Positions 26,009-36,037 are shown, numbered from the stretch's first letter. The stretch: DNA of 64,000 nt from Sporocytophaga myxococcoides (GCF_000775915.1 NZ_BBLT01000001.1:558001-622000), one strand, 5' to 3'. A program made the numbers and translations. Notes: generated from the sequence alone by a model not told the origin.

Positions 26009-27028
26009 TTATTGTTCAAGTGCCTGAGCTCTGGCCATCCTGCTCCTTAGTATTCTGGTATACTTTAAAGCCAATTTAACATTGTAATCTTCATAAGCTT
26101 TTTGGGCCCATTTCATTGCTGAATCAAGATCACCATTTATTTCATGGATTATAGCATAATTATAAGCAGCTCTTCCTGCAATCTTTGGATCTGAATTTGA
26201 ACTTTCATTTTTCCATATCTCTGCTGCACCGTCCCAATTACCAGCTCTGGCTTTTCTAGTAGCAATTTTCAAAGCATTATTACCTCTTATATAATAGTCT
26301 CTTGAAACACGTGTCCAGTATGGAAGTAGCCTATTGGCATAAATGGTACCAGATTCTCTACCCAAACGTGTTACCACTTCTTTTCTATTTACCAATGCTT
26401 TTACGGCTTCCATTGGATTTACTCCTTGACTATGTGAAACGAAGCTTCGGTCGAGATGACATTCATCCATTATGACCAGTGAGCCCATTGGATCGTATAT
26501 ACGCCATCCAGTTTTTACTAGAGTATTCAATGTGGCGTTATGGACTATACCCGGTACATTTCCCAATGGGGTAGAAATAGTTGTATTTGCTACATTTACA
26601 GCTAGTTTTGTGTCGGTATCAAAAAATTCAAGAGATAAAATTGCATCCACTTGATATGTTTGGCAAAGTTGAGACACTGTTTGAAGTGGAAGCGAATTAG
26701 GAAACACTCCAGCTCCCAAGGTTTTAAGATCATTTTTCTCAATGAATACCAAATTGAATCTATCCCCCGCAAGCTCATTTTGGAGAGCAGTGATGCTTGC
26801 TTCTGCACCTTCTTTATCCATATTTATTCCTTCAAGAGTCAATAACTTTTCTAAATCATCCAAAGGTTTCGTCTTTTGAGCAGGCAGTGTTCTGTTTATT
26901 ACTCCAAACCTTTTTATGGATGGGTGCACCCTAACTACAGAGGGCTCAAGTACATTCATGGTAATAATGCCTTTTTTGCTACATGATGAAATTACTACAA
27001 GAGCAAAAAGCAGGTAAATGGTTCTCAT
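26009..27028 (-). CDS. DUF6340 family lipoprotein
   Basis: A 339-residue predicted lipoprotein. The start at ATG 27028 gives a lipoprotein signal MRTIYLLFALVVISSCSKKG with the acylated Cys at residue 15 or so; the longer frame only adds eight codons. The middle region (about 60-200) has the DUF6340 pattern, including VDAILSLEFFDTDTKL and a GWRIYDPMG segment. The C-terminal part (about 230-330) is helical and resembles two TPR units (AAYNYAIIHEINGDLDSAMKWAQ). Found mainly in Bacteroidota, function unknown. Monocistronic, with ffh convergent. Confidence 0.82.
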   Translation of the reverse strand: MRTIYLLFALVVISSCSKKGIITMNVLEPSVVRVHPSIKRFGVINRTLPAQKTKPLDDLEKLLTLEGINMDKEGAEASITALQNELAGDRFNLVFIEKNDLKTLGAGVFPNSLPLQTVSQLCQTYQVDAILSLEFFDTDTKLAVNVANTTISTPLGNVPGIVHNATLNTLVKTGWRIYDPMGSLVIMDECHLDRSFVSHSQGVNPMEAVKALVNRKEVVTRLGRESGTIYANRLLPYWTRVSRDYYIRGNNALKIATRKARAGNWDGAAEIWKNESSNSDPKIAGRAAYNYAIIHEINGDLDSAMKWAQKAYEDYNVKLALKYTRILRSRMARAQALEQ

Positions 27029-27146
27029 TAATAAGTAAAGTTTAAAAGGCAAGGAAATAGCTAACCTACATAAGGTTAGATAAAAAGTAATACGAGAAAT
27101 TATGGATTTGGTTAGCTGGAAAAGTTTAAAAACAGAGGTATAAAAT

Positions 27147-27178
27147 AAAACAGACTGCCCTTGAGGCAGCCTGTTTAT
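27147..27178 (-). terminator. terminator after pdhB
   Basis: Hairpin with arms AACAG-ACTGCC and GGCAG-CCTGTT (one internal mismatch) about 25 bp after the pdhB stop on the minus strand, followed by a T-rich tail in that direction. Confidence 0.8.
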
Positions 27179-27202
27179 AAAAATTACAATGTAGAAAACT
27201 TA

Positions 27203-28180
27203 TTATCTGTATAATACAGACTTGGCAGCTTCTACAGTTCTCTTAACGTTTGGAAGTATTACTTCAATTAGAGTTGGAGCATACGGAAGAGGAAGATCTC
27301 TGTTAGTTACTCTTCCAATTGGAGCATCAAGATAATCAAAGGCATATCTTTGTACATGATATGCAATTTCAGATGAAATACTCGCAAGTGGCCATGCTTC
27401 TTCAACTATAACTAATCTGTTAGTTTTTTTAACAGATTCGACAACTGTTTTATAATCAATTGGTCTTACCGTTCTTAAGTCTATAACTTCTGCGGAAATT
27501 CCATCTTTTGCAAGTTCTTGAGCTGCATTAAGAGCAACTTTCATAAACTTACCAAATGACACGATAGTAACATCAGTTCCCTCTCTTTTAATATCAGCTG
27601 TACCAATTGGAGTCAAGTATTCGCCTTCTGGAACAGCGCCTTTGTCTCCGTACATCAATTCAGATTCCATAAAAATAACCGGATCGTTATCTCTGATAGA
27701 AGCTTTTAAAAGTCCTTTTGCATCTGCGGGAGTAGAAGGAACCACTACTTTTAGTCCAGGGCAGTTTGCATACCAGTTTTCAAAGTTTTGACTATGCTGA
27801 GAGCTAAGCATACCTGCGTTTCCTGTTGGCCCTCTGAAAACCATAGGAGCGGAGTATTGTCCGCCTGACATTGACATTAATTTTGCTGCACCATTGATAA
27901 TCTGGTCAATAGCGACAAGAGAAAAGTTAAATGTCATAAATTCCACAATTGGTCTTAAACCATTCATGGCAGCTCCTACACCGATACCTGCAAAACCAAG
28001 CTCTGCAATAGGAGTGTCAATAACTCTTTTGGGGCCAAACTCGTCAAGCATTCCCTGACTCACTTTATATGCACCATTGTATTCAGCCACTTCTTCACCC
28101 ATAAGAAACACTTTATCATCTCTTCTCATTTCTTCAGACATGGCTTCTCTTAAGGCTTCTCTAAATTGAATCTCTCTCAT
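27203..28180 (-). CDS. pdhB: pyruvate dehydrogenase E1 component, beta subunit
   Basis: A 325-residue transketolase-like beta subunit of a 2-oxoacid dehydrogenase. It pairs with the E1 alpha subunit to decarboxylate pyruvate with thiamine diphosphate. Seen are the TPP-binding glutamate region [17 protein letters not shown], the [17 protein letters not shown] segment, [16 protein letters not shown] and the C-terminal [18 protein letters not shown]. The E1 alpha gene is not adjacent, as is common in Bacteroidota where the PDH genes are scattered. A branched-chain homologue cannot be fully excluded, but the match is to PdhB. Confidence 0.94.
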   Translation of the reverse strand: MREIQFREALREAMSEEMRRDDKVFLMGEEVAEYNGAYKVSQGMLDEFGPKRVIDTPIAELGFAGIGVGAAMNGLRPIVEFMTFNFSLVAIDQIINGAAKLMSMSGGQYSAPMVFRGPTGNAGMLSSQHSQNFENWYANCPGLKVVVPSTPADAKGLLKASIRDNDPVIFMESELMYGDKGAVPEGEYLTPIGTADIKREGTDVTIVSFGKFMKVALNAAQELAKDGISAEVIDLRTVRPIDYKTVVESVKKTNRLVIVEEAWPLASISSEIAYHVQRYAFDYLDAPIGRVTNRDLPLPYAPTLIEVILPNVKRTVEAAKSVLYR

Positions 28181-28361
28181 AGTTACTAAAATGTTTGCAA
28201 CAAAAATAAAAATTTAAGGGTTTAAAACCCAATAAAATAACAAAAAGGTTATAAACATTAGGGTATACTTCTTTAAAATTCATTTAAGGCATAGGAATTC
28301 AGAGATGATGAAAAGGCGATTAGTTTATAATTATTTGTAAATAAGAGTGGTGGGGTTGGCA

Positions 28362-28396
28362 AAAAAAAAGGCCACCATTTCTGGCGGCCCTTTTCA
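28362..28396. terminator. terminator after the OmpA/TPR lipoprotein gene
   Basis: Stem GGCCACC / GGCGGCC (28370-28376 and 28383-28389) with a 6-nt loop, an A9 run on the left that becomes a U-tract for the minus-strand gene. Strong terminator for the gene ending at 28413. Confidence 0.9.
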
Positions 28397-28412
28397 GTTT
28401 TCCACTTTATGC

Positions 28413-30227
28413 TTATTTAATAGCATTCTTAAAGTTTTCTGAGTTTTGATACTCAAGGAATTCTACATCGTTAAGTGCTTTTTCAGTTAGTTTGCTGTCT
28501 AATTGAACTGCTCTCTTAAGATTTTTGGTAAGAGTTCCTTCATCTTTTAATCTTGCAGCAGTAACTGCACTTAGGTAATAACCCCAAGCATTTTTATCGT
28601 TGCCTGCAGTAACAGCTTCGAAGCCTTTTTTCGCAGCATCATAGTTTCTGCTCAAAAGATTAGCCAATGCCAGGTTGTATAGAACGTCGTTGGTTTCGTT
28701 AGCTTTTGAAAGGCTTTGGATAGCATCATTGTATTTTGCTTGTTTGATTTCCAACGTTCCTTTTACAGCATTGATACCTTTTTTAAGTTCAGTAGAAGCT
28801 TGAAGAGCATCAGCTTTTTGTATTTCGGCAGTTGCCTGATCTTTCAAACCTTTAATAAGGTAAGCCACTGCAAGGTTTGTACGAGCTTCAGCATTGTCTT
28901 TAATTTTTAAAGAAAGCTCAAGTTGGTTGATTGCCTTATCAGCATTTGCAATCTTAGTTCCATTGTCAATAGCTTTTGCAGCCATTTCAAGATATACAGC
29001 TCCAAGGTTGTTATGAGCATCCCATGTATCTTGCTTTTTAATTAAAGCTGTATAGATAGCTTCTTTCTCAGTTAAAATAGGAGTAAGAGTAGCTGCATAT
29101 GCCAATTCGTTGTAGTTAAGAGTATCTGCTTTTAAACCTTTTTCAGAAATTTCTTTAGCTAAAAGAGAAATCTGAAGGTCACTTTTCTTTGGTTTTACAG
29201 TTAGTATCTCAGTTTTTGCAGTTCTTAATTCAGGATAAACTTTTGTAATCAGTTTTTTGAAAGATTTCAGTTTTTCAATTTCTTTTTCTTTATCTAGGAA
29301 AGAGCCTGAACCATTGATAATTCTTAATATTTCTGATTTTTCTTCAGGAGAAAGAACTGTTGTAGATTCTAATTTCGCTTTTAGAGGTTCCCAATCCTGG
29401 AACACGCTCTTAGTTACAAAGTTTATGGAATCAATTGCATTTTTCTGATTGAAATACTTCATTCTGTCTTTGTAGTATTTCTCAATAACCTTAGCTCTTT
29501 CTTCAGCCAGTTTTGAGTTTTTGGCCTCAGTTCCTTCTGGTGAGTGATATCCTATGATTGTTACAGTTCTTGTAGCATTTTTCTTTGCTATAAAAGCATC
29601 AAGGTTTTTAGCTTCAGAACCTTTGGTCTCATTTTTAGAAAGTTTAGCACTTCCTTGCTCAAAATAAAAACCTACATTAACAGGGATCAGCTCTTCCTTA
29701 TTGTTATACCCATGTTCAGCATAGGCAGAATAATAAATGTCTTTTACAAGTCTGGATGTTGTGATCAAACCTTTTGCAACTGGCAATTCAGCCGAGCTTT
29801 TGGTTTTGCTTTTGGTGATGTTTGAAGCAGTTCCTACTACAACAAGATCACCATTACCGATTTCAGGTTTGTAACCAAATGAAAAAGCTTTGCTTACTTT
29901 TGGTTGTTCTGTTTTAGCGTTCGGGAAATCAGTAGATTTAAATTCTACATCTGCAAGGTTAATTTTTTGATCTCCGTATTTGTAAGCAGTATTTAAGGTG
30001 TAGATTTTGTTCTTCTTAAGCATCTTAAGAGGAAGAGCGGCCGAAAGGTCAAATTTAACACTGTCACCATGCACCTCCAAAGGAGAAGGGGTCACAGTCA
30101 ATTGTTGGTCTTTTGCCATCTTTACCATTTGCTTCAGGGCACAGCCATCTAAAAGCAAAACACCAGTCAAAAGCAATGCAACAGGAGCTTTTTTAGTCAA
30201 GGTCATATTAAAAGTGTTTAATTTCAT
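28413..30227 (-). CDS. lipoprotein with OmpA-like domain and TPR repeats
   Basis: A 604-residue envelope protein. The signal has a lipobox-like LLLDGC (Cys29), so it is likely lipid-anchored. Residues about 40-170 form an all-beta region, about 180-265 an OmpA-like peptidoglycan-binding domain (VGFYFEQGSAKLS, then TIIGYHSPEGTEAKN and the helix with RAKVIEKYY), and about 380-600 several TPR-like repeats (ARTNLAVAYLIKGLKDQATAEI). An anchor between outer membrane and cell wall, perhaps part of a secretion or gliding assembly; the exact role is unknown. Monocistronic, with its own terminator. Confidence 0.85.
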   Translation of the reverse strand: MKLNTFNMTLTKKAPVALLLTGVLLLDGCALKQMVKMAKDQQLTVTPSPLEVHGDSVKFDLSAALPLKMLKKNKIYTLNTAYKYGDQKINLADVEFKSTDFPNAKTEQPKVSKAFSFGYKPEIGNGDLVVVGTASNITKSKTKSSAELPVAKGLITTSRLVKDIYYSAYAEHGYNNKEELIPVNVGFYFEQGSAKLSKNETKGSEAKNLDAFIAKKNATRTVTIIGYHSPEGTEAKNSKLAEERAKVIEKYYKDRMKYFNQKNAIDSINFVTKSVFQDWEPLKAKLESTTVLSPEEKSEILRIINGSGSFLDKEKEIEKLKSFKKLITKVYPELRTAKTEILTVKPKKSDLQISLLAKEISEKGLKADTLNYNELAYAATLTPILTEKEAIYTALIKKQDTWDAHNNLGAVYLEMAAKAIDNGTKIANADKAINQLELSLKIKDNAEARTNLAVAYLIKGLKDQATAEIQKADALQASTELKKGINAVKGTLEIKQAKYNDAIQSLSKANETNDVLYNLALANLLSRNYDAAKKGFEAVTAGNDKNAWGYYLSAVTAARLKDEGTLTKNLKRAVQLDSKLTEKALNDVEFLEYQNSENFKNAIK

Positions 30228-30347
30228 CGTTGCGAAAATATCGTTATAATTTAATTAATACAACATCTTCATTAGGAAATTTTTATACCTATTCCAAGTT
30301 TTCAGATATTTTTTATTATATTTGAAATAGGTCAAAAAGATCAACAT

Positions 30348-30566
30348 ATGATTAAAATTCTGGCATTCTTTGAGAAACAAGCTTTTGGCGTGTGTTCTAC
30401 TCTTGGGGAAAAATTGGGGATTGCTTCTTCCGCAGTTAGAATGTTTTTCGTATACGCCTCTTTCTTAACTTTTGGTTCTCCTTTAGTGATTTATCTTTTC
30501 CTGGCTTTCTTGGTAAATATTCACAAATATCTTAGAAGGAAAAGAAGTACAATCTGGGATTTCTAG
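30348..30566 (+). CDS. PspC-like small membrane protein
   Basis: A 72-residue protein with the PspC-type pattern: amphipathic N-terminus (FGVCSTLGEKLGIASSAVRMFFVYASF), one or two membrane segments (about 33-60) and a basic tail HKYLRRKR. PspC-like proteins act in envelope stress responses. This one is a minimal single-domain version. Its stop overlaps the convergent GT2 gene by 4 bp. Confidence 0.8.
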   Translation: MIKILAFFEKQAFGVCSTLGEKLGIASSAVRMFFVYASFLTFGSPLVIYLFLAFLVNIHKYLRRKRSTIWDF

Positions 30567-31582
30567 AATTTCAACTTTCCGAATTTATTTTTCCGGAATA
30601 AAAAAAACTGCATTATAATAGATTTTTTTAACACTGTGGCGTCTTCTGACAAATACTGGTAACCTGCCTTTTTCAATCGCACCCTCTTAATATATAATTT
30701 TTTATACTGGCCATAAACGCTGAAATGAGCTTTGATGACTGCATTAAAATGTCTGTAGGAATCAGAAAATAACAATTTAAATGCCGCAACGCCATCTAAT
30801 AACATCCGAATGAATATCGTTCTGAAAAAATGTTTATCTGAATGATTTTTAATTAATAAGGCAAGGTTATTTCTGAAATTTAAATATGTTTTTTGCGGAT
30901 TTGTCGCAGAAAGGGTGCCTCCTCCTACGTGGAATACTTCAGCCTTTCCGCAATACATTATTTTATAGCCCAGTCTTTTTAGTCTCCAGCATAGGTCAAT
31001 TTCTTCCATGTGTGCAAAAAAATCATCATCAAAGCCTCCTGTTTTATGGAAAAGTTCTGCCTTAATGAACATGCATGCGCCAGTCGCCCAGAAAATTTCT
31101 TTAGAATCATTATATTGTCCTTTGTCTTTTTCCAGTTTTTCAAATATTCGTCCTCTGCAAAAGGGATAACCAAGATAATCTATAAATCCTCCTGCTGCCC
31201 CGGCATATTCAAAATATTCAGGTTCTAAATATGATTTGATCTTCGGCTGGCAGGCTGCAATTAATGGATCCGAATCCATTAGGCTGATTATAGGGCTAAT
31301 CCACCCTGCAGTAACCTGAACATCTGAATTTAATAATACATAATATTCAGCCTCAATTTGACTTAAGGCTGAATTATATCCTTTGCAGAACCCTTCATTT
31401 TTGGGTAATTGAATAATTTCTACTTCCGGATGATTTTTCTCAACATATTGGAGGCTTTCGTCAAAAGAATTGTTGTCTGCTACATAAACAGTGGCCTCCG
31501 GACTATATTTTATTACGTCAGGTAAAAACTTCTTTAAAAATGTTAAGCCATTCCAGTTAAGGATGACTACTGCTACTTTCAT
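30563..31582 (-). CDS. glycosyltransferase family 2
   Basis: A 339-residue GT-A enzyme. The N-terminus VAVVILNWNGLTFL is the classic GT2 strand-loop, followed by VADNNSFDES, the NEGFCKGYN segment and the metal-binding LLNSDVQV. ATGACMFIKAELF and the FFAHMEEIDLCWRLKRLG motif (catalytic acidic site) are typical of rhamnosyltransferase-like GT2 proteins. The last 60 residues are basic/hydrophobic. It is the last gene of a minus-strand run after ybaB (1-bp gap). Substrate unknown. Confidence 0.92.
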   Translation of the reverse strand: MKVAVVILNWNGLTFLKKFLPDVIKYSPEATVYVADNNSFDESLQYVEKNHPEVEIIQLPKNEGFCKGYNSALSQIEAEYYVLLNSDVQVTAGWISPIISLMDSDPLIAACQPKIKSYLEPEYFEYAGAAGGFIDYLGYPFCRGRIFEKLEKDKGQYNDSKEIFWATGACMFIKAELFHKTGGFDDDFFAHMEEIDLCWRLKRLGYKIMYCGKAEVFHVGGGTLSATNPQKTYLNFRNNLALLIKNHSDKHFFRTIFIRMLLDGVAAFKLLFSDSYRHFNAVIKAHFSVYGQYKKLYIKRVRLKKAGYQYLSEDATVLKKSIIMQFFLFRKNKFGKLKF

Positions 31583-31583
31583 G

Positions 31584-31916
31584 TTAAATTATATTTCCTA
31601 AATCCAAGCCTGGTATGTTTGGCAATAAACCTTCTGTTGATTTTTTAAGACTTTCTTTGATCTTTTCTTCTATTTCTTCCATTCCTTTATTTACCGCTGC
31701 TACTACCAGGTCCTGTATCATTTCTTTGTCGTTACTTTTAAGCATTTCCGGATCAATATCCAGCTTTACTATTTTACGGTTGCCATTGATAGTTGCTTTA
31801 ACCATTCCTGCTCCAGCTTCGGAAGTAACAGTGATGTTTACTAAATTGTCTTTAGCTTCTTTTACTTTTGCTTGTACTTCTTTTATTTTTCCAAGCATGT
31901 TCATCATATCAAACAT
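31584..31916 (-). CDS. YbaB/EbfC family nucleoid-associated protein
   Basis: A 110-residue dimeric DNA-binding protein. An N-terminal helix with MLGKIKEVQAKVKEAKDNL, then the central strands with SEAGAGMVKATINGN and the C-terminal helix. Length and layout are those of YbaB. Usually found next to dnaX and recR, which are not here. It is followed one base later by the GT2 gene. Confidence 0.93.
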   Translation of the reverse strand: MFDMMNMLGKIKEVQAKVKEAKDNLVNITVTSEAGAGMVKATINGNRKIVKLDIDPEMLKSNDKEMIQDLVVAAVNKGMEEIEEKIKESLKKSTEGLLPNIPGLDLGNII

Positions 31917-31949
31917 GTCTATATCAATTTTTTTCTCAAATCTAAGATT

Positions 31950-33839
31950 TTATCTTAATAATGTAACTGTTCCTTTATATACCTTTTCTCTTCCTCGGTT
32001 ATCTTTTGCTTTTATTAGGTAAGCATAGCTGTCTTGTTTAGCTACATCTCCTTTATAAAGTCCATCCCAACCATTATTAATGTCGGTACTGTGAAATACT
32101 ATTTCTCCCCACCGGTTAAAAACGGTCATTTCAAATTCAGTAAAGAATTTCCCCTTTGGAATAAAAACATCATTAATACCATCTTTGTCCGGAGTAAATG
32201 CTGTAGGGGTAAATATCTGAATTTCGTATTTTACTGTTTTTATATTTGACTGTGAAAAGGGGATGACTTCAATTCCCGCCGGAATTGCTTTAATATAATA
32301 TGTGAACCCAACAGAAGTGTGAGGATCAATTTCTGTGTCTGTAAAAGAAAGACTGGTGCCAGCATCAATTTCTTTTAAAATATTTCCTGATAGATCTGAC
32401 TTTACTATTACGTATTTTGATATTCCTGAAACAAAACCTGAATAGGGTGTCCATTGCAGCATATTCTCGGTCTCGGACTCTTCTAGAGTGAGTACAACCG
32501 GGCATGTCTGATTACTCAGCGGTGATTTATTTCCGCAAGAATCCGAAAATTCAATCTGGTAACAATCACTATCTAAAAAGTTGATTGATGTAAAATAGGG
32601 CTGTTGCTTTACTTCTGTTATGATTTCAGGTGATCCTCCATTCGTACTTTTTAAAATAGTGTACTTTGGTATGGAAGAAACAGACGAACTCCATAATATT
32701 TTTACCTGATTGTTTTCTATGGTTGAATTCAGGTTACTAATAGCTGTGGGGATATTGTTAGATATTCCTTTTACACAGATTGCCGGAGATTCAAATACTC
32801 CTCCTGAAATCAGATGAGTGATAAGTTTATAGCAGTCTTCCTTTCCACATTTGATATCTGTATCACTGATGGTTGTTGTATTACTGGAGGTAAATGTTGA
32901 AAGTGTTACACTATTTTTAAGAATCTCATAGCTTTGAAAGCCGGGTTGATGATATTGAGTCCAATTGATATTGTTTGCATTGTTGATAGCCGAAACTGAA
33001 AAAGGAGAGGAGCAAATAGTTGAAGAAGAGCTCATGTTATTACAGTCATCAAAAGCTGAAATTCTGTAACAGTAGGAGTTGTTTTCTGTGTTTAGGTTTT
33101 CATCAAGAAAACTCGTATTGGTACCATCAATGGTATCGATGGGAGTAAATATCCCGGAATAATTAATGTCTCGTTCAACCTTGTATTGATTAAAAGAAGT
33201 TGAAACCGAAAACAAAATATTTATGCTGCCTGATGACTGACTAAAGTTGTTTGCTATGACTTTGTTTAACTGAGGAACCGGCAAAACGGAAAATGGAGTC
33301 ACATTCTGGGTTGCTGAATTTCCACAAAGGGTAGGTCTGAATCTTCCTGTTAATTTTATAGCGGTCGGTCCTGCCAAAGTAACTATAAGCTCCTGCCCTG
33401 AATTAACTGCTATAGGGCCAGTGCCATAATCAAGCAAATATTCATGGTAATAAGTATCGGTAATTCGGATTTTGACCTGATTACTGATGCATCTGAAAAC
33501 TTCAAAAGCAGGAGGAAGTTTATCCATCACAACTACTGTCTTCTTGGCAGTGTAACTATTGATAATCTGATCTATGACGTATGATCCGGATTTTTTATAG
33601 ATATAGGATTTGCAAGCTACATAATTATCATATGTAATAGCATTAGGAATTGTGCCGCATGTATCAAGATTGGATCCGTGAAAATTGTAGTAAGTATTTG
33701 GTTTGTTGTCGTCACTGATAGTTAATAAATCGCCAACGCAAATAGTGTCGGCAGATAAATCAAATTTTTCCTGCCCTATACTATAAAAGCAGTGGAAAAG
33801 TAAAATGACCCCAAAAAAATACTTTACAAATTGAATCAC
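31950..33839 (-). CDS. secreted T9SS cargo with gliding-motility-associated C-terminal (CHU_C, type B) sorting domain
   Basis: A 629-residue exported protein with signal peptide VKYFFGVILLFHCFYSIGQ. The middle consists of several fibronectin-like beta domains with evenly placed Cys residues. The C-terminal about 85 residues (IFTPTAFTPDKDGINDVF, VFNRWGEIVFHS, NGWDGLYKG, then YAYLIKAKDNRG) form the gliding-motility-associated/T9SS type B sorting domain, so it is secreted through the type IX system and attached to or released from the surface. No catalytic domain is seen, so an adhesin or structural role is likely. Confidence 0.93.
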   Translation of the reverse strand: MIQFVKYFFGVILLFHCFYSIGQEKFDLSADTICVGDLLTISDDNKPNTYYNFHGSNLDTCGTIPNAITYDNYVACKSYIYKKSGSYVIDQIINSYTAKKTVVVMDKLPPAFEVFRCISNQVKIRITDTYYHEYLLDYGTGPIAVNSGQELIVTLAGPTAIKLTGRFRPTLCGNSATQNVTPFSVLPVPQLNKVIANNFSQSSGSINILFSVSTSFNQYKVERDINYSGIFTPIDTIDGTNTSFLDENLNTENNSYCYRISAFDDCNNMSSSSTICSSPFSVSAINNANNINWTQYHQPGFQSYEILKNSVTLSTFTSSNTTTISDTDIKCGKEDCYKLITHLISGGVFESPAICVKGISNNIPTAISNLNSTIENNQVKILWSSSVSSIPKYTILKSTNGGSPEIITEVKQQPYFTSINFLDSDCYQIEFSDSCGNKSPLSNQTCPVVLTLEESETENMLQWTPYSGFVSGISKYVIVKSDLSGNILKEIDAGTSLSFTDTEIDPHTSVGFTYYIKAIPAGIEVIPFSQSNIKTVKYEIQIFTPTAFTPDKDGINDVFIPKGKFFTEFEMTVFNRWGEIVFHSTDINNGWDGLYKGDVAKQDSYAYLIKAKDNRGREKVYKGTVTLLR

Positions 33840-33848
33840 CAGGCTTTG

Positions 33849-35231
33849 TTATTTTAGTTTTGCGATAATCTCATCAATAGTCAAAGACTCCTGTTCCCCG
33901 CTTACCATGTTTTTAACTGCGACTTTTCCGGCTTTAATCTCTTCATCACCTATGATCCCAACGTAGGTCACCTGTTTTTTATTGGCATAGTCTAACTGCT
34001 TCTTGATTTTTGCCACATCGGGATAGATCTCACTATTGATACACGCAGCTCTTAACTTGGTAAGCAATGGAAGACCGAATTGTTGTCCCTTTTCGTCAAA
34101 ATAGCAAAGAAGAATTTTTGTAGAATCTAAATGCTCTTCCGGAAATAAATTTAATTCTTCCATTACATCATAAATTCTGTCAACCCCAAAAGAAATACCG
34201 ACTCCGGAAACTCCCGGTAATCCGAATACACCAGTAAGATTATCGTAACGACCTCCGCCACTGATACTTCCTATTTGAACTCCGATTGCCTTTACCTCGA
34301 ATATCGCTCCTGTATAATAGCTCAGGCCACGGGCAAGAGTAAGGTCAAATTCAAGACTGGAGGTTGTCAAACCCAGCAAGCCTACTTTTTCAAGTACAGC
34401 ATTTATTTCTTCGATCCCTTTTAAACCAGTAGCCGAACTTGCCAGAATTTCTTTCATTGCTTCCAGTTTTTCTTTGCTATCACCTTGCAGATGAAGAATA
34501 GGTAAAAGCAATTCTATACTTTTTTCATCAAAATCCTTTTCTCTTAATTCTTTCAGAACTCCTTCGATCCCGATTTTGTCAAGCTTGTCAATGGCAACAC
34601 AAAAATCTGTTTCACAGCCTGGCTTACCAATTATTTCAGTAATTCCGGACAATATCTTTCTGTTATTGATTTTTAAAGCGAAGTTTTCAATTTTCAGTTT
34701 TTTAAATACCTCATGAACCATCAAAACGATTTCAGCCTCGCATAATAAAGAGTCTGTGCCGACAATATCCGCATCACATTGGTAAAACTCACGATATCTG
34801 CCTTTTTGTGGCCTGTCTGCTCTCCAAACCGGTTGAATCTGATATCTTTTAAATGGAAAAGTTATTTCATTTCTGTTCATAACGACATACCGTGCAAAAG
34901 GTACAGTAAGGTCGTATCTTAAAGCTTTTTCCGTAAGAATATCAGAGTTGATGTTTTTTTCCAGGCCCTTATCAAATTCAGCTTTTAGTTCCTCTTTATT
35001 TTTCGCCTCGTAAAGCCTTGAGTTCAATATTTTGAAGATAAGCTGATCTCCTTCATCACCATATTTTCCCGTAAGGACTGAAATATTTTCCATGGAAGGA
35101 GTTTCCAGAGGAAGAAATCCAAAACGGGTAAAAACTTCTTTTATAGTAGAAAATATATAATTTCTTTTGGCCATTTTTTCAGGGCCAAAATCTCTTGTAC
35201 CTTTTGGAATTGAGGGTTTTTGAGTACTCAT
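33849..35231 (-). CDS. hisS: histidine--tRNA ligase
   Basis: Class II aminoacyl-tRNA synthetase of 460 residues from the ATG at 35231 (MSTQKPSIPKGTRDFGP); the nine codons upstream are not needed. Motif 2 is RADRPQKGRYREFYQCD, the histidine-specific region is LARGLSYYTGAIFEV, motif 3 is GVGISFGVDRI, and the C-terminal anticodon-binding domain covers about 365-460. Ends 9 bp from the T9SS cargo gene on the same strand. Housekeeping gene, confident call. Confidence 0.97.
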   Translation of the reverse strand: MSTQKPSIPKGTRDFGPEKMAKRNYIFSTIKEVFTRFGFLPLETPSMENISVLTGKYGDEGDQLIFKILNSRLYEAKNKEELKAEFDKGLEKNINSDILTEKALRYDLTVPFARYVVMNRNEITFPFKRYQIQPVWRADRPQKGRYREFYQCDADIVGTDSLLCEAEIVLMVHEVFKKLKIENFALKINNRKILSGITEIIGKPGCETDFCVAIDKLDKIGIEGVLKELREKDFDEKSIELLLPILHLQGDSKEKLEAMKEILASSATGLKGIEEINAVLEKVGLLGLTTSSLEFDLTLARGLSYYTGAIFEVKAIGVQIGSISGGGRYDNLTGVFGLPGVSGVGISFGVDRIYDVMEELNLFPEEHLDSTKILLCYFDEKGQQFGLPLLTKLRAACINSEIYPDVAKIKKQLDYANKKQVTYVGIIGDEEIKAGKVAVKNMVSGEQESLTIDEIIAKLK

Positions 35232-35315
35232 AATCAGAATTTGCCGGCAAAAATACAAAAAGCGGCTAACAAATGACCTTTTTTGACCGTAAATAAAGGT
35301 CCAATTTGAGTAAAA

Positions 35316-35807
35316 ATGAGTGTTATGAAAATTATTAAAAGTTTAGATTACATTTTAAAGAAAAGAGAAAATTACAAAATGCTATTAATCCCCGTGCTAT
35401 TTCTGATTTTTGAATGTAGCGTGGCATTAATTCTGAATTGGGAATTGTTCGGAGAACGATATAAAGTCAGTGAAAAGACATTTTTAACAGAAGCATCTGT
35501 ATCAGTACATAATCCATTGATTGTAATAAAGCCTATTCACTCTGACAGAGTGACTAATCCATTTGGAATAGAGGAGGCGAGAGGGTTTATCAGTTTTCAT
35601 AGTCCAAAAGCTGCAATAAAAGCTGTAGTATATATTTTAAGCTTACTTTGTTCTTTCCTGGGTATATTTATAGCTGTGTTGTGGATCAAAAGGTTTTATG
35701 GTCAAAATTCAATAAATATCCGATGGGAGTTGTGGCCGGCAGCATGTATAATGGCTCATATCACATTTTACCTGATAGCCAGTGGAAATTTTAATAATAT
35801 CTTTTAA
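35316..35807 (+). CDS. hypothetical membrane protein, 163 aa
   Basis: Three membrane segments: about 22-42, about 104-125 and about 139-157, with a 60-residue loop between the first two. No recognised family and no catalytic motifs. Starts 84 bp from hisS, divergently. A second in-frame ATG (M4) follows the first. Its stop is directly followed by the promoter of the small basic gene at 35871. Confidence 0.65.
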   Translation: MSVMKIIKSLDYILKKRENYKMLLIPVLFLIFECSVALILNWELFGERYKVSEKTFLTEASVSVHNPLIVIKPIHSDRVTNPFGIEEARGFISFHSPKAAIKAVVYILSLLCSFLGIFIAVLWIKRFYGQNSINIRWELWPAACIMAHITFYLIASGNFNNIF

Positions 35808-35836
35808 AAAAGTTTTTCCATTATTAGAAAAAAGTA

Positions 35837-35844
35837 TATCTTTG
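35837..35844 (+). promoter_or_regulatory. predicted -7 box TATCTTTG of the small basic protein gene
   Basis: Exact TAnnTTTG match followed by a C/G start region, 26 bp upstream of the ATG at 35871. The short spacing to the ATG and the strong box suggest good expression. Confidence 0.6.
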
Positions 35845-35870
35845 CGGACTCAATTCTAATTTTAAGAACA

Positions 35871-36014
35871 ATGGCAGTCACTAGATTAAAAAGAAAAGAA
35901 AAAAAGAATAAAACTGTTTCTAAAGCAAGAACTACAAGCATTAAAAGACTTACTGCTGTTCCTGTGATCAAGAAAATAGATCTAGAAGAGTTGAAAAAAC
36001 AAGCTGGTGCATAA
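35871..36014 (+). CDS. small basic protein, 47 aa
   Basis: Reads MAVTRLKRKEKKNKTV followed by a further basic stretch and ends KKQAGA. About a third of residues are Lys or Arg, all concentrated in the first 35, with an acidic-amphipathic helix at the end (IDLEELKK). This resembles a small nucleic-acid- or ribosome-associated protein. It has its own predicted promoter 26 bp upstream and a clear terminator 27 bp downstream, making a tidy single-gene unit. It is below 60 codons, so easily missed. Function unknown. The overlapping 72-codon minus-strand frame has no such signals. Confidence 0.8.
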   Translation: MAVTRLKRKEKKNKTVSKARTTSIKRLTAVPVIKKIDLEELKKQAGA

Positions 36015-36037
36015 TAAAGCATTCATAAAGTTATTAT

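Noticed and set aside
35804-36022. 72-codon minus-strand frame covering the small basic gene
   Set aside because: It lies antisense to a gene that has its own promoter box and terminator. The long hydrophobic run is the reverse reading of a Lys/Arg-rich ORF.
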